Source: Zanthoxylum bungeanum
Taxonomy: Eukaryota; Streptophyta; Magnoliopsida; Sapindales; Rutaceae
Reading direction: 5' to 3'
Length of the DNA stretch: 64,000 nt
Assembly (NCBI GenBank): GCA_019454045.1
Contig: SKCR01049643.1
Location: forward strand, 124,001 to 188,000
The notes beneath the pieces are model-generated. The model was not told where the DNA came from and searched no databases. It worked only from the letters and a program-made list of their open reading frames with translations. The first letter of the stretch is position 1, and each line of letters begins with the position of its first letter. This document shows, one piece after another, positions 23,468 to 33,216 of the stretch. A program made the translations under genes and the position numbers.

Positions 23468-23880
23468 ACGTGGCTCAAGGACAGCTTGACACGTGGCGAT
23501 TCGGATAAGAGGATAAGGTCGACACGTGGCACGGCGGCTGGAGCTCAATTATGAAGCTGATGTGGCGATGACATGGCGACAGTGATTGTCGGCACCGTAG
23601 GATTGCGACATGTGGCGCCACGTGGCACGATCTCATTGGATGATGATGACATGGCACTTTGACTTGGTCAACGGCTGACGTGGATGATGACATGGCATGA
23701 CACATGGCATAGTTGACTCGTTGACTGATGACATGGCGACACGTAGGATGACACGTGGCGACACGTAGGATGACACGTGGCACACGTGGAGATGGCGATT
23801 GTCGGCACCGTAGAATGATGACACGTGGCACGGCGCACGTTAGCAGATCGGTTGTGATGGTGACACGTGTCACGGCGCAC
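23468..23880 (-). promoter_or_regulatory. Array of G-box/ABRE-type motifs in element 2 U3
   Basis: At least six CACGTG cores, most as ACACGTGGC, occur within 410 bp just upstream of the TATA box, with further GACGTGG and ACGTGTC variants. CACGTG is the plant G-box, and ACGTGGC is the core of abscisic-acid response elements bound by bZIP factors. The array is present in both LTRs of element 2 but not in the related solo LTR at 37378-39520. Regulation by bZIP or bHLH factors is inference from motif and position. Confidence 0.6.
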
Positions 23881-24182
23881 GTTAGCAAAATCAAACTTCT
23901 CAAATTGTTGACCGTTGACCCGGCGCACGTTAGCAGATTCGGCGCACGCGGGGCGTCGCGACGCTGAAGGTCCGGGCGTCGCGACGCGCAAAAGACCATA
24001 ATATCCCTACTGACGCATTTTTTTCTGGTTTTGCCCTAAATTGCCTCCAGTGCTATCCAAACTTTATTTATCTACAAAATAACAACAAAACACATCAAAA
24101 CGTTCATAAATCTCGAGAAACAATACAAAACATTAGGTCAAATGAGTGAGAAATAGTGATATAAATACCACTCATCAGTACA

Positions 24183-24760
24183 CCGGATTATGCCACCGCT
24201 CTGGAAACAGCCCGGAAGTTTGTTTTGTTGGAAGATGAGGAGAGAATTACCTGGAGTGGGACAACTATCAGAGAGAGGACGATGAGGGCAGAAGCTCCTC
24301 GTAGGCCAGACATGGAGTTCAAAAAACCACCCCCGAGGCGAAGGGAATTCAAGCCGGTATCTCGGGATGACCAGGAAAAGAGAATCTCGACCCAGGTGAA
24401 CCATGTGGCCGGGGAAGAGGCATACATTCCTCTGAATAAACCACTGGGGCAAATCGTCATGGAAATCCAGGGAAAATATCTCTTGATAAAACCTGACCTC
24501 AGGAGATTCCCGCCAGACATGAGGAATAAAAATCCTATTGCATGCATCATAATTTGAGGGGACATACGACAGATGGATGCAAAGACTTGCGGGAGAAAAT
24601 GGAAGACCTGGGGCGGAATGGGTACTTGAATAATTATATTGACCATGAAGTTATGACAGCCACACAGAGAGCACATTGCCGACAGGTGAATATCATCGCA
24701 TGAGGGAAGACACTGGCCGAGGACTCTAACCGGTCAAGAAAAAACTATAGTCGGGCTCGG
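24183..24760 (+). pseudogene. Element 1 gag, C-terminal part, frameshifted
   Basis: The first frame runs through LEDEERI and a basic proline/arginine-rich stretch to about 24557. A frameshift near 24540 then moves to the frame with HHNLRGHTTDGCKDLREKME and GRNGYLNNYI, the C-terminal gag signature H-x4-GH-x4-C followed by a helix, common in Tat-type gypsy elements. One in-frame TGA follows near 24701, after which the frame runs on into protease. It therefore lacks the N-terminal gag half and carries at least two lesions. Confidence 0.7.
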
Positions 24761-24763
24761 GGG

Positions 24764-26782
24764 TTGGAAGTGTTAGAAACAGAACGGGCCTCGGAAATAC
24801 AAGGTGGTCGGTCAGTGCCAATAATGTTCACGGATGAGGATGCTCGAGGGGTGAGTTTCCCCCACGATGATGCATTAATAATTAAGGCGACAATCAGCGG
24901 TTCTGAGGTAGACAGAATCCTAGTGGATCCCGGGAGTGCAGTGGATATAATCTCCAATGAGGCTTTGGACGGCCTTGGTGTGGAGTATGCGACTCTAACC
25001 GACGATGGGACTCCCCTATACGGCTTCGGGGGCTCAACGGTCGTCCCATTGGGAAGGATACAATTGGCAATGACGATCGGAACCCGTCCCCGGACTCAGA
25101 CGATTATGATAAATTTCACGGTGGTGGATTGCATGAGCAGTTACCAAGTCATTATTGGTCGGCCTTTCATGATGAAGACAAAAGCTACAATGTCTTGCTA
25201 TTACTTAAAGTTAAAGTTCCCCACCCGGGAAGGGATTGGAATCGTGCGCGGGAGTCAGAAGGTGGCTCGAAGCTGTTTTGCCACCCTCTCACGGGAAACC
25301 CTCTGCATTGAAGTGGGTACCCGGAAAAGGCAAGGGAATGAAGACGGGGAAGAAGCAAGTAAGGATCCGGGTCCTCGGCCAAAGAAAGTTGCCCGGCTAG
25401 GGGCAGTCGAAGAATTAGAAGTGATAGAACTTTTCGGACCTGGGAAGAGTGTAAAAATAGGGGGAGACTTAGACGAGATCCTGAAACATGACCTGCTGAA
25501 GTGTCTAAAAGAGTACCCGAACATCTTTGCATGGGGGCACGACGATATGCCCGGGATTGATCCGAAGTTCATCGATCATCGTTTGGCAGTAAACCCATCA
25601 CATAAACCGGTCAAGCAAAAAAAAAAAACCTTTAACCAGGAACGGTGCAGGGCAATGGCTTCCGAGGTAGAAAAACTGTTGAAATTCGGTTTTATCAGAG
25701 AAGTGAAATACCCGGAGTGGGTATCGAATGTGGTATTAGTAAAGAAATCCAATGGAAAGTGGATGATGTGTGTGGATTTCACCGACCTCAACAAAACATG
25801 CCCGAAAGACAGCTTCCCACTACCAAACGTAGATCAGTTGGTGGATTCGACGGCCTGCCAGGGACTGCTAAGCTTTATGGATGCCTTCTCGGGATATAAC
25901 CAGGTCAAGATGCATCATGAGGACGAGGAGAAGACGGCCTTTGTTACCGATCAGGGGTTTTACTGTTATAAAATAATGCCCTTCGGATTGAAAAATGCGG
26001 GGTCAACCTTTCAGAGGCTGGTGAACAAGATTTTCAAGCCACTCATTGGAACATCGATGCTGGTATATGTTGATGATATGATAACAATGTCTAAGGAGCA
26101 TAATTTAAAGCTCAACCCAGAGAAGTGTACTTTCGGAGTGGCCTCGGGAAAGTTTTTGGGCTATATGGTAAGCTCTCGAGGCATAGAAGCAAACCCACAG
26201 AAAATCCAAGCCGTACTGGACTTAAAATCTCTCAGGACGATAAAAGAAGTGCAAAGCCTGACCGGTAGGGTGGCCGCGCTCAATCGATTTATTTCCCGAG
26301 CGACCGACAAGTGCCACCCCTTCTTCAAAGTCGTCACGAAGGCAAAAAAGGAAGTCAATTGGACGCCAGAATGCGAGGAGGCCTTCCTGCAGTTAAAATA
26401 ATACCTGACGCAGCCCCCACTTCTAGCAAAGCCGTCCCCAAGTGAGACCTTATACTTATATTTAGTTGTTTCGGAGCATGCAGTGAGTTCAGTATTGGTG
26501 CAAGAGGCCGATAAAGTCCAAAGGCCAGTGTATTATGGTAGTAAAGCTTTATTAGATGCTGAGACCAGATATCCAGCACATGAGCTGGTCGCCTTGTCAT
26601 TAATCACTGCAGCCCGGAAATTACGACCTTACTTCCAGGCCCATCCTATTGGGGTTTACATCGATTATCCTCTGAGGAAGATTCTGCAGAAACCAGAGGT
26701 CTCAGGTAGTTTAATGAAATGGTCGGTAGAGTTGAGTGAACACGACATTTCTTACCTCCTAAGGGCAGTTGTAAAAGGGTAG
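24764..26782 (+). pseudogene. Element 1 protease-RT-RNase H, integrase missing
   Basis: Open from 24764 to an in-frame TAA at 26399-26401, then open again in the same frame to 26782. No ATG begins it; the frame is a continuation of gag. Numbering from 24764, protease has ILVDPGSAVDII with D55-P56-G57 where D-T-G or D-G-G is usual. RT has CPKDSFPLP, LSFMDAFSGYNQ, YCYKIMPFGLKNAG and Y435-V-D-D-M. Between DDMITMSKE and NLKLNPEKCTFG some twenty residues normally present are missing, an in-frame deletion. RNase H starts after the stop (RPVYYGSKALLDAETRYPA) and breaks off at RAVVKG. No integrase follows. The motifs fit the Tat/Retand lineage. Confidence 0.85.
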
Positions 26783-27231
26783 TAGGTCCCCGAATATGAA
26801 TAAAAAAAAATTTTCAATTAAGAAAATCTTCACTCGCTTTTTCAAATTAGACTTGAAAGCCGTATTCAATATTTCGGGGATATACTCGACGCGAAGGGAT
26901 GATCTGGGATCAGGAAAGGCACCAAACCCGTGACATACCAATCACAAGTGCTACCATAAAAATCCCGGGCAGAAGTGATCCGACCCGACTCACTTCACTT
27001 CTGAGGATCAGGACTGCGTCAAAGAATGAAATATATGAGGGAGTACGTGAACCCTTTGTAGTAGTATCGAACTCCCGAAGCTAGAGCGTAACTACCATAT
27101 GACTTACATTTATGAGGGATATTTCGGGATAGTAATCGCGGGGAGGGAGTGCCCCCGTGAGATGGCTGGCCTGGCCGGTTTGGGGAATACGACTGCGGGG
27201 AATCTGTTCCCGTACGTTTTGTCTGACCAAC
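26783..27231 (+). other. Element 1 untranslated spacer after pol
   Basis: Pol sequence ends abruptly at 26782 and non-coding sequence follows, so integrase was deleted at this junction. No open frame here resembles a known protein. Confidence 0.6.
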
Positions 27232-27570
27232 GGATCTGCGAGAAGCATAGCACGAGGAAGGATTATGCCCTTGTGGCGTTTGCTTGCTCCAGTGTTACCA
27301 AACATAAGGAGGAACATACCCTTAACGTTTCAGACACTCTTTGATCCCTACCTATTTGTTCATTTGGATCCGTGAGAAGCATAGCACGGGGATGGATTAT
27401 GCCCTCGTGGCGTTTGCTTGCTCCAGTGTTACCAAACATAAGGAGGAACGTGCCCTTAAATTTCGGACACTCTTTGATCCCTACCCATTAGGTCATTCGG
27501 GTCTGGGAGAAGCATAGCACGAGGAATGATTACACCTTCGTGGCGTATGCTTGCTCCAATGTTGTAAGGA
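27232..27570 (+). repeat. Tandem repeat, about 134 bp, two and a half units
   Basis: Units start at GGATC(T/C)G(C/T)GAGAAGC at 27232 and 27366 and GGTCTGGGAGAAGC near 27500. They share AGCATAGCACG, TGGCGT(T/A)TGCTTGCTCCA and CACTCTTTGATCCCTACC. The third unit is truncated and altered. Bases 27571-27912 after it hold no recognisable feature. Confidence 0.85.
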
Positions 27571-27912
27571 GGATCCCTCGAATGAAACAGGCTCCATAGT
27601 GACCTGACGTATAGAGGAATGTGCCATTACCATTCTAAACGCTCTTTGATCTGGATCCTGGTTCGCCGGGACTCTGAATTGAAAGATTTAAAATTGTGTT
27701 TTGGAGACCTCGGACAGAACGCTGTTTTGAGGTATATGTGTTGTTGTTTACACTTGCAAAATTTTTCAGTTCGAGTCACTCCCCATTTTTTATTTTATTT
27801 TCCAAAGTTTTGTTTTTGTCTTTCGCGGGTCTGGCAAGGGGACGCCCATGCCAAATTCGATAAGGCTTCAAAGGTTGATTCACTTTCCTTCCGAATAAGT
27901 CCCAAGGATTAA

Positions 27913-28044
27913 TCGGCTCGAGGCTGGATTCGTTCCGCCGAGGCCAATACTTGAGTAATCGGCTCGGGTTTGGATTCGTTCCACCGAGGCTACTTGGTTA
28001 TTCGGCTCGGGGCTGGATTCATTCCACCGAGGCCATTTTTATGT
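27913..28044 (+). repeat. Short tandem repeat, about 50 bp, three units
   Basis: TCGGCTCG(A/G)GGCTGGATTC and TTCC(G/A)CCGAGGCC recur three times with variable spacers. It leads into the 83-bp array, with which it shares GGCTCGGG and CCGAG motifs, so the two may have a common origin. Confidence 0.75.
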
Positions 28045-28740
28045 CTCTCAGCTCGGGGTCGGGTTACGTCACAACGAGTCTATCTTTTGGACTGAGGATG
28101 TAACATTTCCCCCGGAGCCGTGTTTCTCTTAGCTCGGGGTCAGGTTACGTCCCACCGAGTCTGTCTTTTGGACTGTGGACGTAACATTTCCCCCAAAGCC
28201 AAGTGTTTCTCTCAGCTCGGGGTCGGGTTACGTCCCACCGAGTCTGTCTTTTGGACTGGGGATGTAACATTCCCCCAAAACCAAGTGTTTCTCTCAGTTC
28301 GGGGTCGGGTTACGTCCCACCGAGTCTGCCTTTTGGACTGGGGACGTAACATTTCCCCCAGAGCCAAGTGTTTCTCTCAGCTCAGGGTCGGGTTATGTCC
28401 CACCGAGTTTCTCTTTTGGACTGGGGACTTAACATTTCCCCCAAAACCAAGTGTTTCTCTCAGCTCGGGGTCGGGTTACGTCCCATCGAGTCTGTCTTTT
28501 GGACTGGGGATGTAACATTTCCCCCAAAGCTAAGTGTTTCTCTCAGCTCGGGGTCGGGTTACGTCCCACCGAGTCTGTCTTTTGGACTGGGGACGTAACA
28601 TTTCCCCCAGAGCCAAGTGTTTATCTCAGCTCGGGGTCTGGTTATGTCCCACCGAGTCTGTCTTGTTGGACTGGGAACGTAATACTCCCTCAAAGCCTAG
28701 TGTTTCTCTCAGCTCGGAGGCGGGTTTCGTCTCACCGCAA
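28045..28740 (+). repeat. Tandem repeat, about 83 bp, nine units
   Basis: Each unit carries CTCAGCTCGGGGTCGGGTTA, CCCACCGAGTCTGTCTTTTGG and ACGTAACATTTCCCCC. Unit starts are about 28053, 28121, 28205, 28287, 28369, 28452, 28535, 28618 and 28702. Overlapping open frames of 76-131 codons follow the repeat period and are not genes. Tandem arrays between pol and the 3' LTR are known in Tat/Ogre elements and can seed satellite DNA. Confidence 0.95.
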
Positions 28741-28926
28741 GATCATATTCTCGGCTCGGATCGACCGGGCCGCGAGTGATTGTTTGCAGGGAAGCATTCA
28801 GAGCAAGTTATGAATATAATAAATGGAATGGATACATGTAAAAATATAATATAACAAATATAGTTGAGAGAAGTTATTACAAAAGAAACTGAAATATGTT
28901 CAGGTTTACACGGGGCCCCGTTCGAG

Positions 28927-31190
28927 TTACCCCCTATAAATTAGCCCGCGTAGGGGCAGTTGGTTCTTCCTCGATAGGCTCGGGTAGCAGATGGCTGGGC
29001 TCGACCTCGGAGGAGGGATAGTGGCTTCCACATTGACGGTCTGGGAGGCCACGACAATTACAGCTTTGGGGGCCGGAGTAGGAGCCTCAGGTCTGTTCTC
29101 TTCAGGAGCAGGAGCCTCAAGTCGGTCCTCTTCAGGAGCTGGGGGTACCGGGGCGATCGAAATGGGGTCGCGATCCATCACCTCTTCGGGAGAAGGGGTA
29201 GCCATCTTTGAAACTCCTCCTATGAGATTTCCCCATTGAAGAAGCGGATGGCCGCATGGATAGGCCCCATATCCAGGTTGGGCAATATCATCGGGATAAT
29301 CTCGGCGCAGTCCCCGACCCCCTCAAGTCTGATTGCGTCCCCCTCGGCCTCCAATTCAACTTCTTTCCTCTTAAGCTCGTCACGGGCCCGTACCAGTTCT
29401 TCATCTTTGGCCCTCGGTTTGGATTCAACGCTGCGCACTTCCACCTATAGGATCCTGTTGTCGGCCTGGGCAGCCTCCAAGTACTTCTTGGCAGCATCAG
29501 CGTTTTTCCTCTCTAGAGAGGCGGCGGCCCTGAGAACTTTATTTGTTATATGGGCCTCAACGGCAGCCAGCTCCAGATTTTTTATGTTTTCTTCTTTACT
29601 TGCCAGCTCGGCCTCCATTTTAGTAAGTCGGTTCTGGAGCCTCTGGGCTTGGCCACCCTCGGATAAAAGGCTCATGAGGATATCCTTGTTCTTGGCCGCC
29701 AGATAGGTCGCCTGCCAAGAAGAAATAGAAAATCAAAAATCAGACTAAGCCATGGACTCATAATGAGAATAAGGGAAGTGTGGCTACCTTGGCCATCTGG
29801 GAGCACAACAATGTGACCACATCCTCGGGAGAGAGATCTTCGTATCTCGGAATCTTCACCGAAGGGACCGCTTCGGCCAGTTCGTTGATTGCCGGCACCA
29901 GATGAGAAGTGGCCTCCATGATGTCCTGACCAAGGTCTTCTATGCCAAGAATCACGGCGTCTTTCTGCTTTTTGGAAGAACCCTCCGGCACTTTCTTCTC
30001 CTTCTAAACTGACTGTCTTTTACTCAGGACCTGTTCCTCCTCCACCTTCCGAGTCAGCTCGGCTTCCTCTGCCCCGAACAGACGCCTCCTTTTTCTAGTA
30101 GGTTTTAACGGGCTGGCAGGTCGGGTGGAGACTTTTGGCGATGCTCTAGAAGGGGGAGATAACCTTTGGGTAGCTGACGGGGCTGCCTCTTCAGTCACTC
30201 TTCTGGCCTCGGCAGTTGCTGGCCGTTTCCGAGAGGGTCCGGCTCCAACATGGCTGGTTTTTTTTGTTGCACCAGACACTGATCAAGGTATCTTGGTCTC
30301 TTCGACATTCCTACAAAAGGCAAAGGGCAGAGAAGTGGTCAGTCCAGAATCTGAATGATTTCAAGTCGTCATCATGCTAAGTAAACAAGGGGATTGGTTA
30401 GAAGGTTAACAAAGCCTACCTATCTGCCCCGGGACCTTAGGAAGAACGGTCCGAATGAGGCCCGACTCGAAAAAGGCCTCATCATTAACAAACTTCTTCC
30501 AATGGTCGGCGTACCGCCGAGCCCAGCATACCCGCACCCGGACCTAATGGGAGACCTTGGGAGCGTCCCTCCAGCAACCTGGAAAGAGTCAAAGGAGTTA
30601 GAATCCTATCATAAAATCAAGAGCATGAACACTAAGGGTTAGATTCCTAACCTCCCGCTCTAAAGATATCCGGGACTGAAACCTCCTATTCGTGTGATCT
30701 CAGGACCCGTCCCCAATCTCCTGTGGCCCAGAACCACAAATCTTTGAAGTTTTTGTTGGAGTCGGGGAGTTTGCCGATAATGTTTGACGAATCGGCGTAA
30801 GCAGAAAGGTAGTACCAACCATGGTGTGTTCTTGGGTTGGTCTTCAACCGATATATCGGTGTCAGCTATGAACGGCTGATTTTGTTTGCTTTTGGCGGGA
30901 AGCCGACTGATGTTTGACAAGTGTCAAGCTCGGAGTAAACCCTACAGATGATTTGATGGGCATTTAAATGGATGTGATGGTTGCGCGTCTCGAGAGAGTC
31001 TCCAGGAGGGCGGTGAAAAGATTTTGTTTTGGCAGGAAAAGAAATCAGACCGAGCATCTTGGTTGTACCGAGGACGTGGTGGTGACAGGCCAATAAAACT
31101 TCTCTTCACAAAGGTCAACCGTCACTTCATCAGAAGTACTATTCTTATATAGTTCCCGGCACCAACTTGTATACTCGTTGGAACCGAGAA
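28927..31190 (-). pseudogene. Antisense spliced gene (aORF) of element 1, broken by stops
   Basis: A minus-strand gene lies between the repeat arrays and the 3' LTR. Reading frames join across three GT-AG introns: 30651-30579 (73 nt), 30419-30311 (109 nt) and 29787-29712 (76 nt). At the first, a phase-1 join links PDIFRAG to GCWRDAPK and keeps RRYADHWKKFVNDEAFFES open. At the third, a phase-0 join links CSQMAK to ATYLAAKNKD. Exon 1 (about 31093-30652) has RVYSELDTCQTSVGFP and HHGWYYLSAYADSSN, resembling the plant 'putative gypsy-type transposon' domain found in antisense ORFs of Tat elements. Exon 3 is basic and proline-rich. Exon 4 is a long coiled coil (MEAELASKEENIKNLELAAV). The end at 29205-28927, rich in PAPEE repeats, is in another frame. 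In-frame stops include one at 30004 (probable CAG to TAG), one at 29445 and two in exon 1. An A run near 30258 probably hides a frameshift. Domain identity is from memory and moderate; the intron structure is the stronger point. Confidence 0.65.
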
Positions 31191-31202
31191 CTAGGGGACA
31201 GA
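31190..31202 (+). promoter_or_regulatory. Element 1 polypurine tract
   Basis: CTAGGGGACAGA stands directly before the 3' LTR start TGTTGGCGG. Its position and purine bias fit plus-strand priming and confirm the plus orientation. Confidence 0.7.
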
Positions 31203-31894
31203 TGTTGGCGGTATTTTCAGGCCCTATGATATTTAAGCAGTATGGCATGGGTAAAAAGGTAATTCTCTTCTTGGTCAAGATCATTAATGCCAACCCGACC
31301 ACTAAAAGCCAATAGTAAGGGGCCGACCACTTTATGATCGCTAACCGACCACTCCAGACCGGATGGTCAGACGTTATTAGATCGATAACAGCATTCTCAG
31401 TTCAAAAGACCATTGTGACCGACCTCATGAAGACCGAGAATATGGCGAGATATGCTCCATATTCTTACGGATAAGAAGATAAGTTGTCATACTTTCATGG
31501 GATAAACTGATAAGTCAGTATCCTAATAGGAAAAATGGAGTGAAGGTAGTTTCGACTAGGAATCCTTATGGGAAAATGAAATTGATTCTTTACTAGTATA
31601 AATAAGGTGGGAAAGCATACGTGAGGAGGGGGATTTATGATTAGACTTGTAAACACAAAACAGATCAGAGAAACATATTTCGGTAATAAAACACCGTCCG
31701 TTCTGTGCCCGTAGATGTAGGCTGGATCTGATCCGCCGAACCACGTTAAATCCTCTTTGTTGGTTGGTGAATTTACTTATCTTTTGCCCATTTGCTTTTG
31801 GTTTCCCATAAACAAAATAAATTCACAGTTGGAGGAGGATTGTCTCGGGAGTAAAAAATCTTTATTGCCCTGAGACCGAAATCAGCCGTCAACA
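31203..31894 (+). repeat. Element 1 3' LTR, complete, 692 bp
   Basis: Starts TGTTGGCGG, ends GCCGTCAACA, and is followed by ATCGT, which matches ATTGT before the 5' LTR at four of five bases. A TATA-like ACTAGTATAAATAAGG lies near 31590-31606. It is the reference for the truncated 5' copy. Confidence 0.9.
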
Positions 31895-31899
31895 ATCGT

Positions 31900-33144
31900 A
31901 AATACCACATATCAATTAAAAATTTTACAAATGTCAATTTCATATAAGCATAATTTATATCTTAAAATTCCATAAGCAATACATAGATATAATGTTCTAT
32001 AAAATTAAAATGTCTATGAAATAGAATAAAAACTTTTATACCTTTGAGAGAAAGAGCACAAGATAAAAAAAAATTATCATATTTTTAGGGAGCAAAAAAA
32101 TAGATCTCTTGTGACTAGAATTTCATGTCAATAACGTGTTAAATAATAAAATATCACAAGTGATATAACAATATAATAAAAAATATAGAAAGACAATGTA
32201 GAGACAGTCTATAGAGAGAATTTTTTATTCAATTTCAAATGTATAGAGTGCTGAGATAATTATCATTTTATAAGCATAATAAGGTAAATAAATAGATTAT
32301 AACGTATGGAATAATCATCCTTAATTTAGAGAGAGTAAGAGTTATCCGAAAGCAAAAGATTACTAATTATAGAGATCAAATGTTTGTTTGATAATCATCA
32401 ACATAGTATTATATTTTCATAACAATTATCCCTTTATTAAAATTATTAATGACTAATAAAATTAGGCCGAAATAAATTTCATCTGCAACTACTTGTGTTT
32501 TTAATTTGTCTTGTGATTGGATACACATATGAAGTGTTTACTTGTGTTTATACCTCAAATGGGTGAGTTGAGGTCATATGAAATGTTTGACCAATTTAAA
32601 ATTTAACAAAAACTCAAATGAAACCAAATCAATTCCTTATTATGTGGGGGTATGTTATAAGAATCTTTTGACGTAATTGTGAAAAAGTCTCTGCTACTAG
32701 CTTTTGGACTTGAATATTTAACCCCATTATTTTTATCGAGTGTTTTTTTAGCCCCAAATAAGTTAATGGCCAAAGATTTCAATTTCATTTTATCATAATA
32801 TTATTCTACATACGGCGGTTTCAAAATATAAAAATTATCTCAGAGTCCTAGAGATGTCAGGGCCGATCTTACTAATAACCCTGTCAAATTTAGCCAAAAT
32901 AGCGTATGATATTAAATGTCAACCAAATACATGATCAATAAGAATTATGGACTTATTTAATACAATATTTAGACAAGTGCTGATCTTTTTGTTTATCTTT
33001 TATATTATATTCAGTCATATGTGCATGTATAGCACTGGACTGTTAAGTTTTAATTATTTATAAATTCCTATCTAATATAATGTGAGTGATGGAATATTAG
33101 GAGCATTGTACTTGTATTAATTGTGAGCAATCATAATCATCAAA
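31900..33144. other. AT-rich intergenic DNA, no gene seen
   Basis: Probably original host sequence beside the tRNA gene. No open frame above about 60 codons, no LTR ends and no repeat partner in the window. Confidence 0.6.
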
Positions 33145-33216
33145 TCCGTTGTCGTCCAGTGGTTAGGATATCTGGCTTTCACCCAGGAGACCCGGGTTCA
33201 ATTCCCGGCAACGGAA
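33145..33216 (+). tRNA. tRNA-Glu (anticodon TTC)
   Basis: 72 bases, no intron. The acceptor stem TCCGTTG pairs with CAACGGA, with discriminator A at 33216. The anticodon loop reads CTTTCAC in stem CTGGG-type pairing with CCCAG, giving anticodon TTC. The box B is GGTTCAATTCC, with A at position 57, a permitted purine. CAA just upstream at 33141 fits plant tRNA gene starts, and TTTT at 33222-33225 would terminate RNA polymerase III. All four arms can fold, so it appears functional. It is the only host gene recognised in the window. Confidence 0.95.

Larger units (their letters stand above)
2799..24177 (-). mobile_element. Element 2: non-autonomous Athila-like gypsy element with gag-like ORF
   Basis: LTRs of about 2.15 kb at both ends, with a perfect GTACA duplication at 2794-2798 and 24178-24182. 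Orientation is minus: the PBS complementary to tRNA-Asp lies next to the right-hand LTR and the PPT next to the left-hand one. With later insertions removed, the internal part is about 3.9 kb and holds one ORF, 20614-21876. There is no protease, RT, RNase H or integrase. A tRNA-Asp PBS and the gag features are typical of Athila elements, so this looks like an Athila derivative copied in trans. A solo LTR of the same family lies at 37378-39520. Confidence 0.85.
22003..24177 (-). repeat. Element 2 5' LTR, complete, 2,175 bp
   Basis: On the element strand it starts TGATGAGTGG and ends CCGGTCA. It carries, in transcription order, a paired CpG palindrome module (23953-23987), a G-box array (23468-23880), a second palindrome module (23420-23456), a TATA box (23394-23403), then R/U5 with three GGCGGTATCC/CCAACCGACC-type repeats (about 22917-23090). 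By eye it differs from the left copy by a few percent plus short indels. Confidence 0.9.
2256..31894 (+). mobile_element. Element 1: Ty3/gypsy retrotransposon, Tat/Retand-like, host of the nested insertions
   Basis: Two copies of one LTR (2256-2732, truncated, and 31203-31894, complete) bracket the element. Outer flanks ATTGT (2251-2255) and ATCGT (31895-31899) look like a 5-bp target duplication with one change. With element 2 removed, the element's own sequence is 2256-2798 plus 24183-31894. It holds gag remnants, protease, RT and RNase H in the forward frame, then tandem-repeat arrays, then a gene on the opposite strand, then the 3' LTR. Gag-pol followed by an antisense ORF is known from the Tat lineage. 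The PBS, the end of the 5' LTR, most of gag and the integrase are missing, so it cannot be autonomous. Confidence 0.85.

Noticed and set aside
24764..26401. A working host aspartic protease or RT-derived domesticated gene
   Set aside because: The frame is flanked by gag and LTR parts of element 1, has no start codon of its own, lacks about twenty RT residues and ends in a premature stop. It is a retroelement remnant.
27232..28740. CRISPR-like regular repeats
   Set aside because: Units are contiguous tandem repeats without unique spacers, lie inside a plant retrotransposon, and no cas genes exist.
28120..28813. Series of overlapping 76-131 codon ORFs with repeating SSGSGYVP-type peptides
   Set aside because: They follow the 83-bp tandem array frame by frame. 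Different frames give the same peptides, which is typical for repeats rather than genes.
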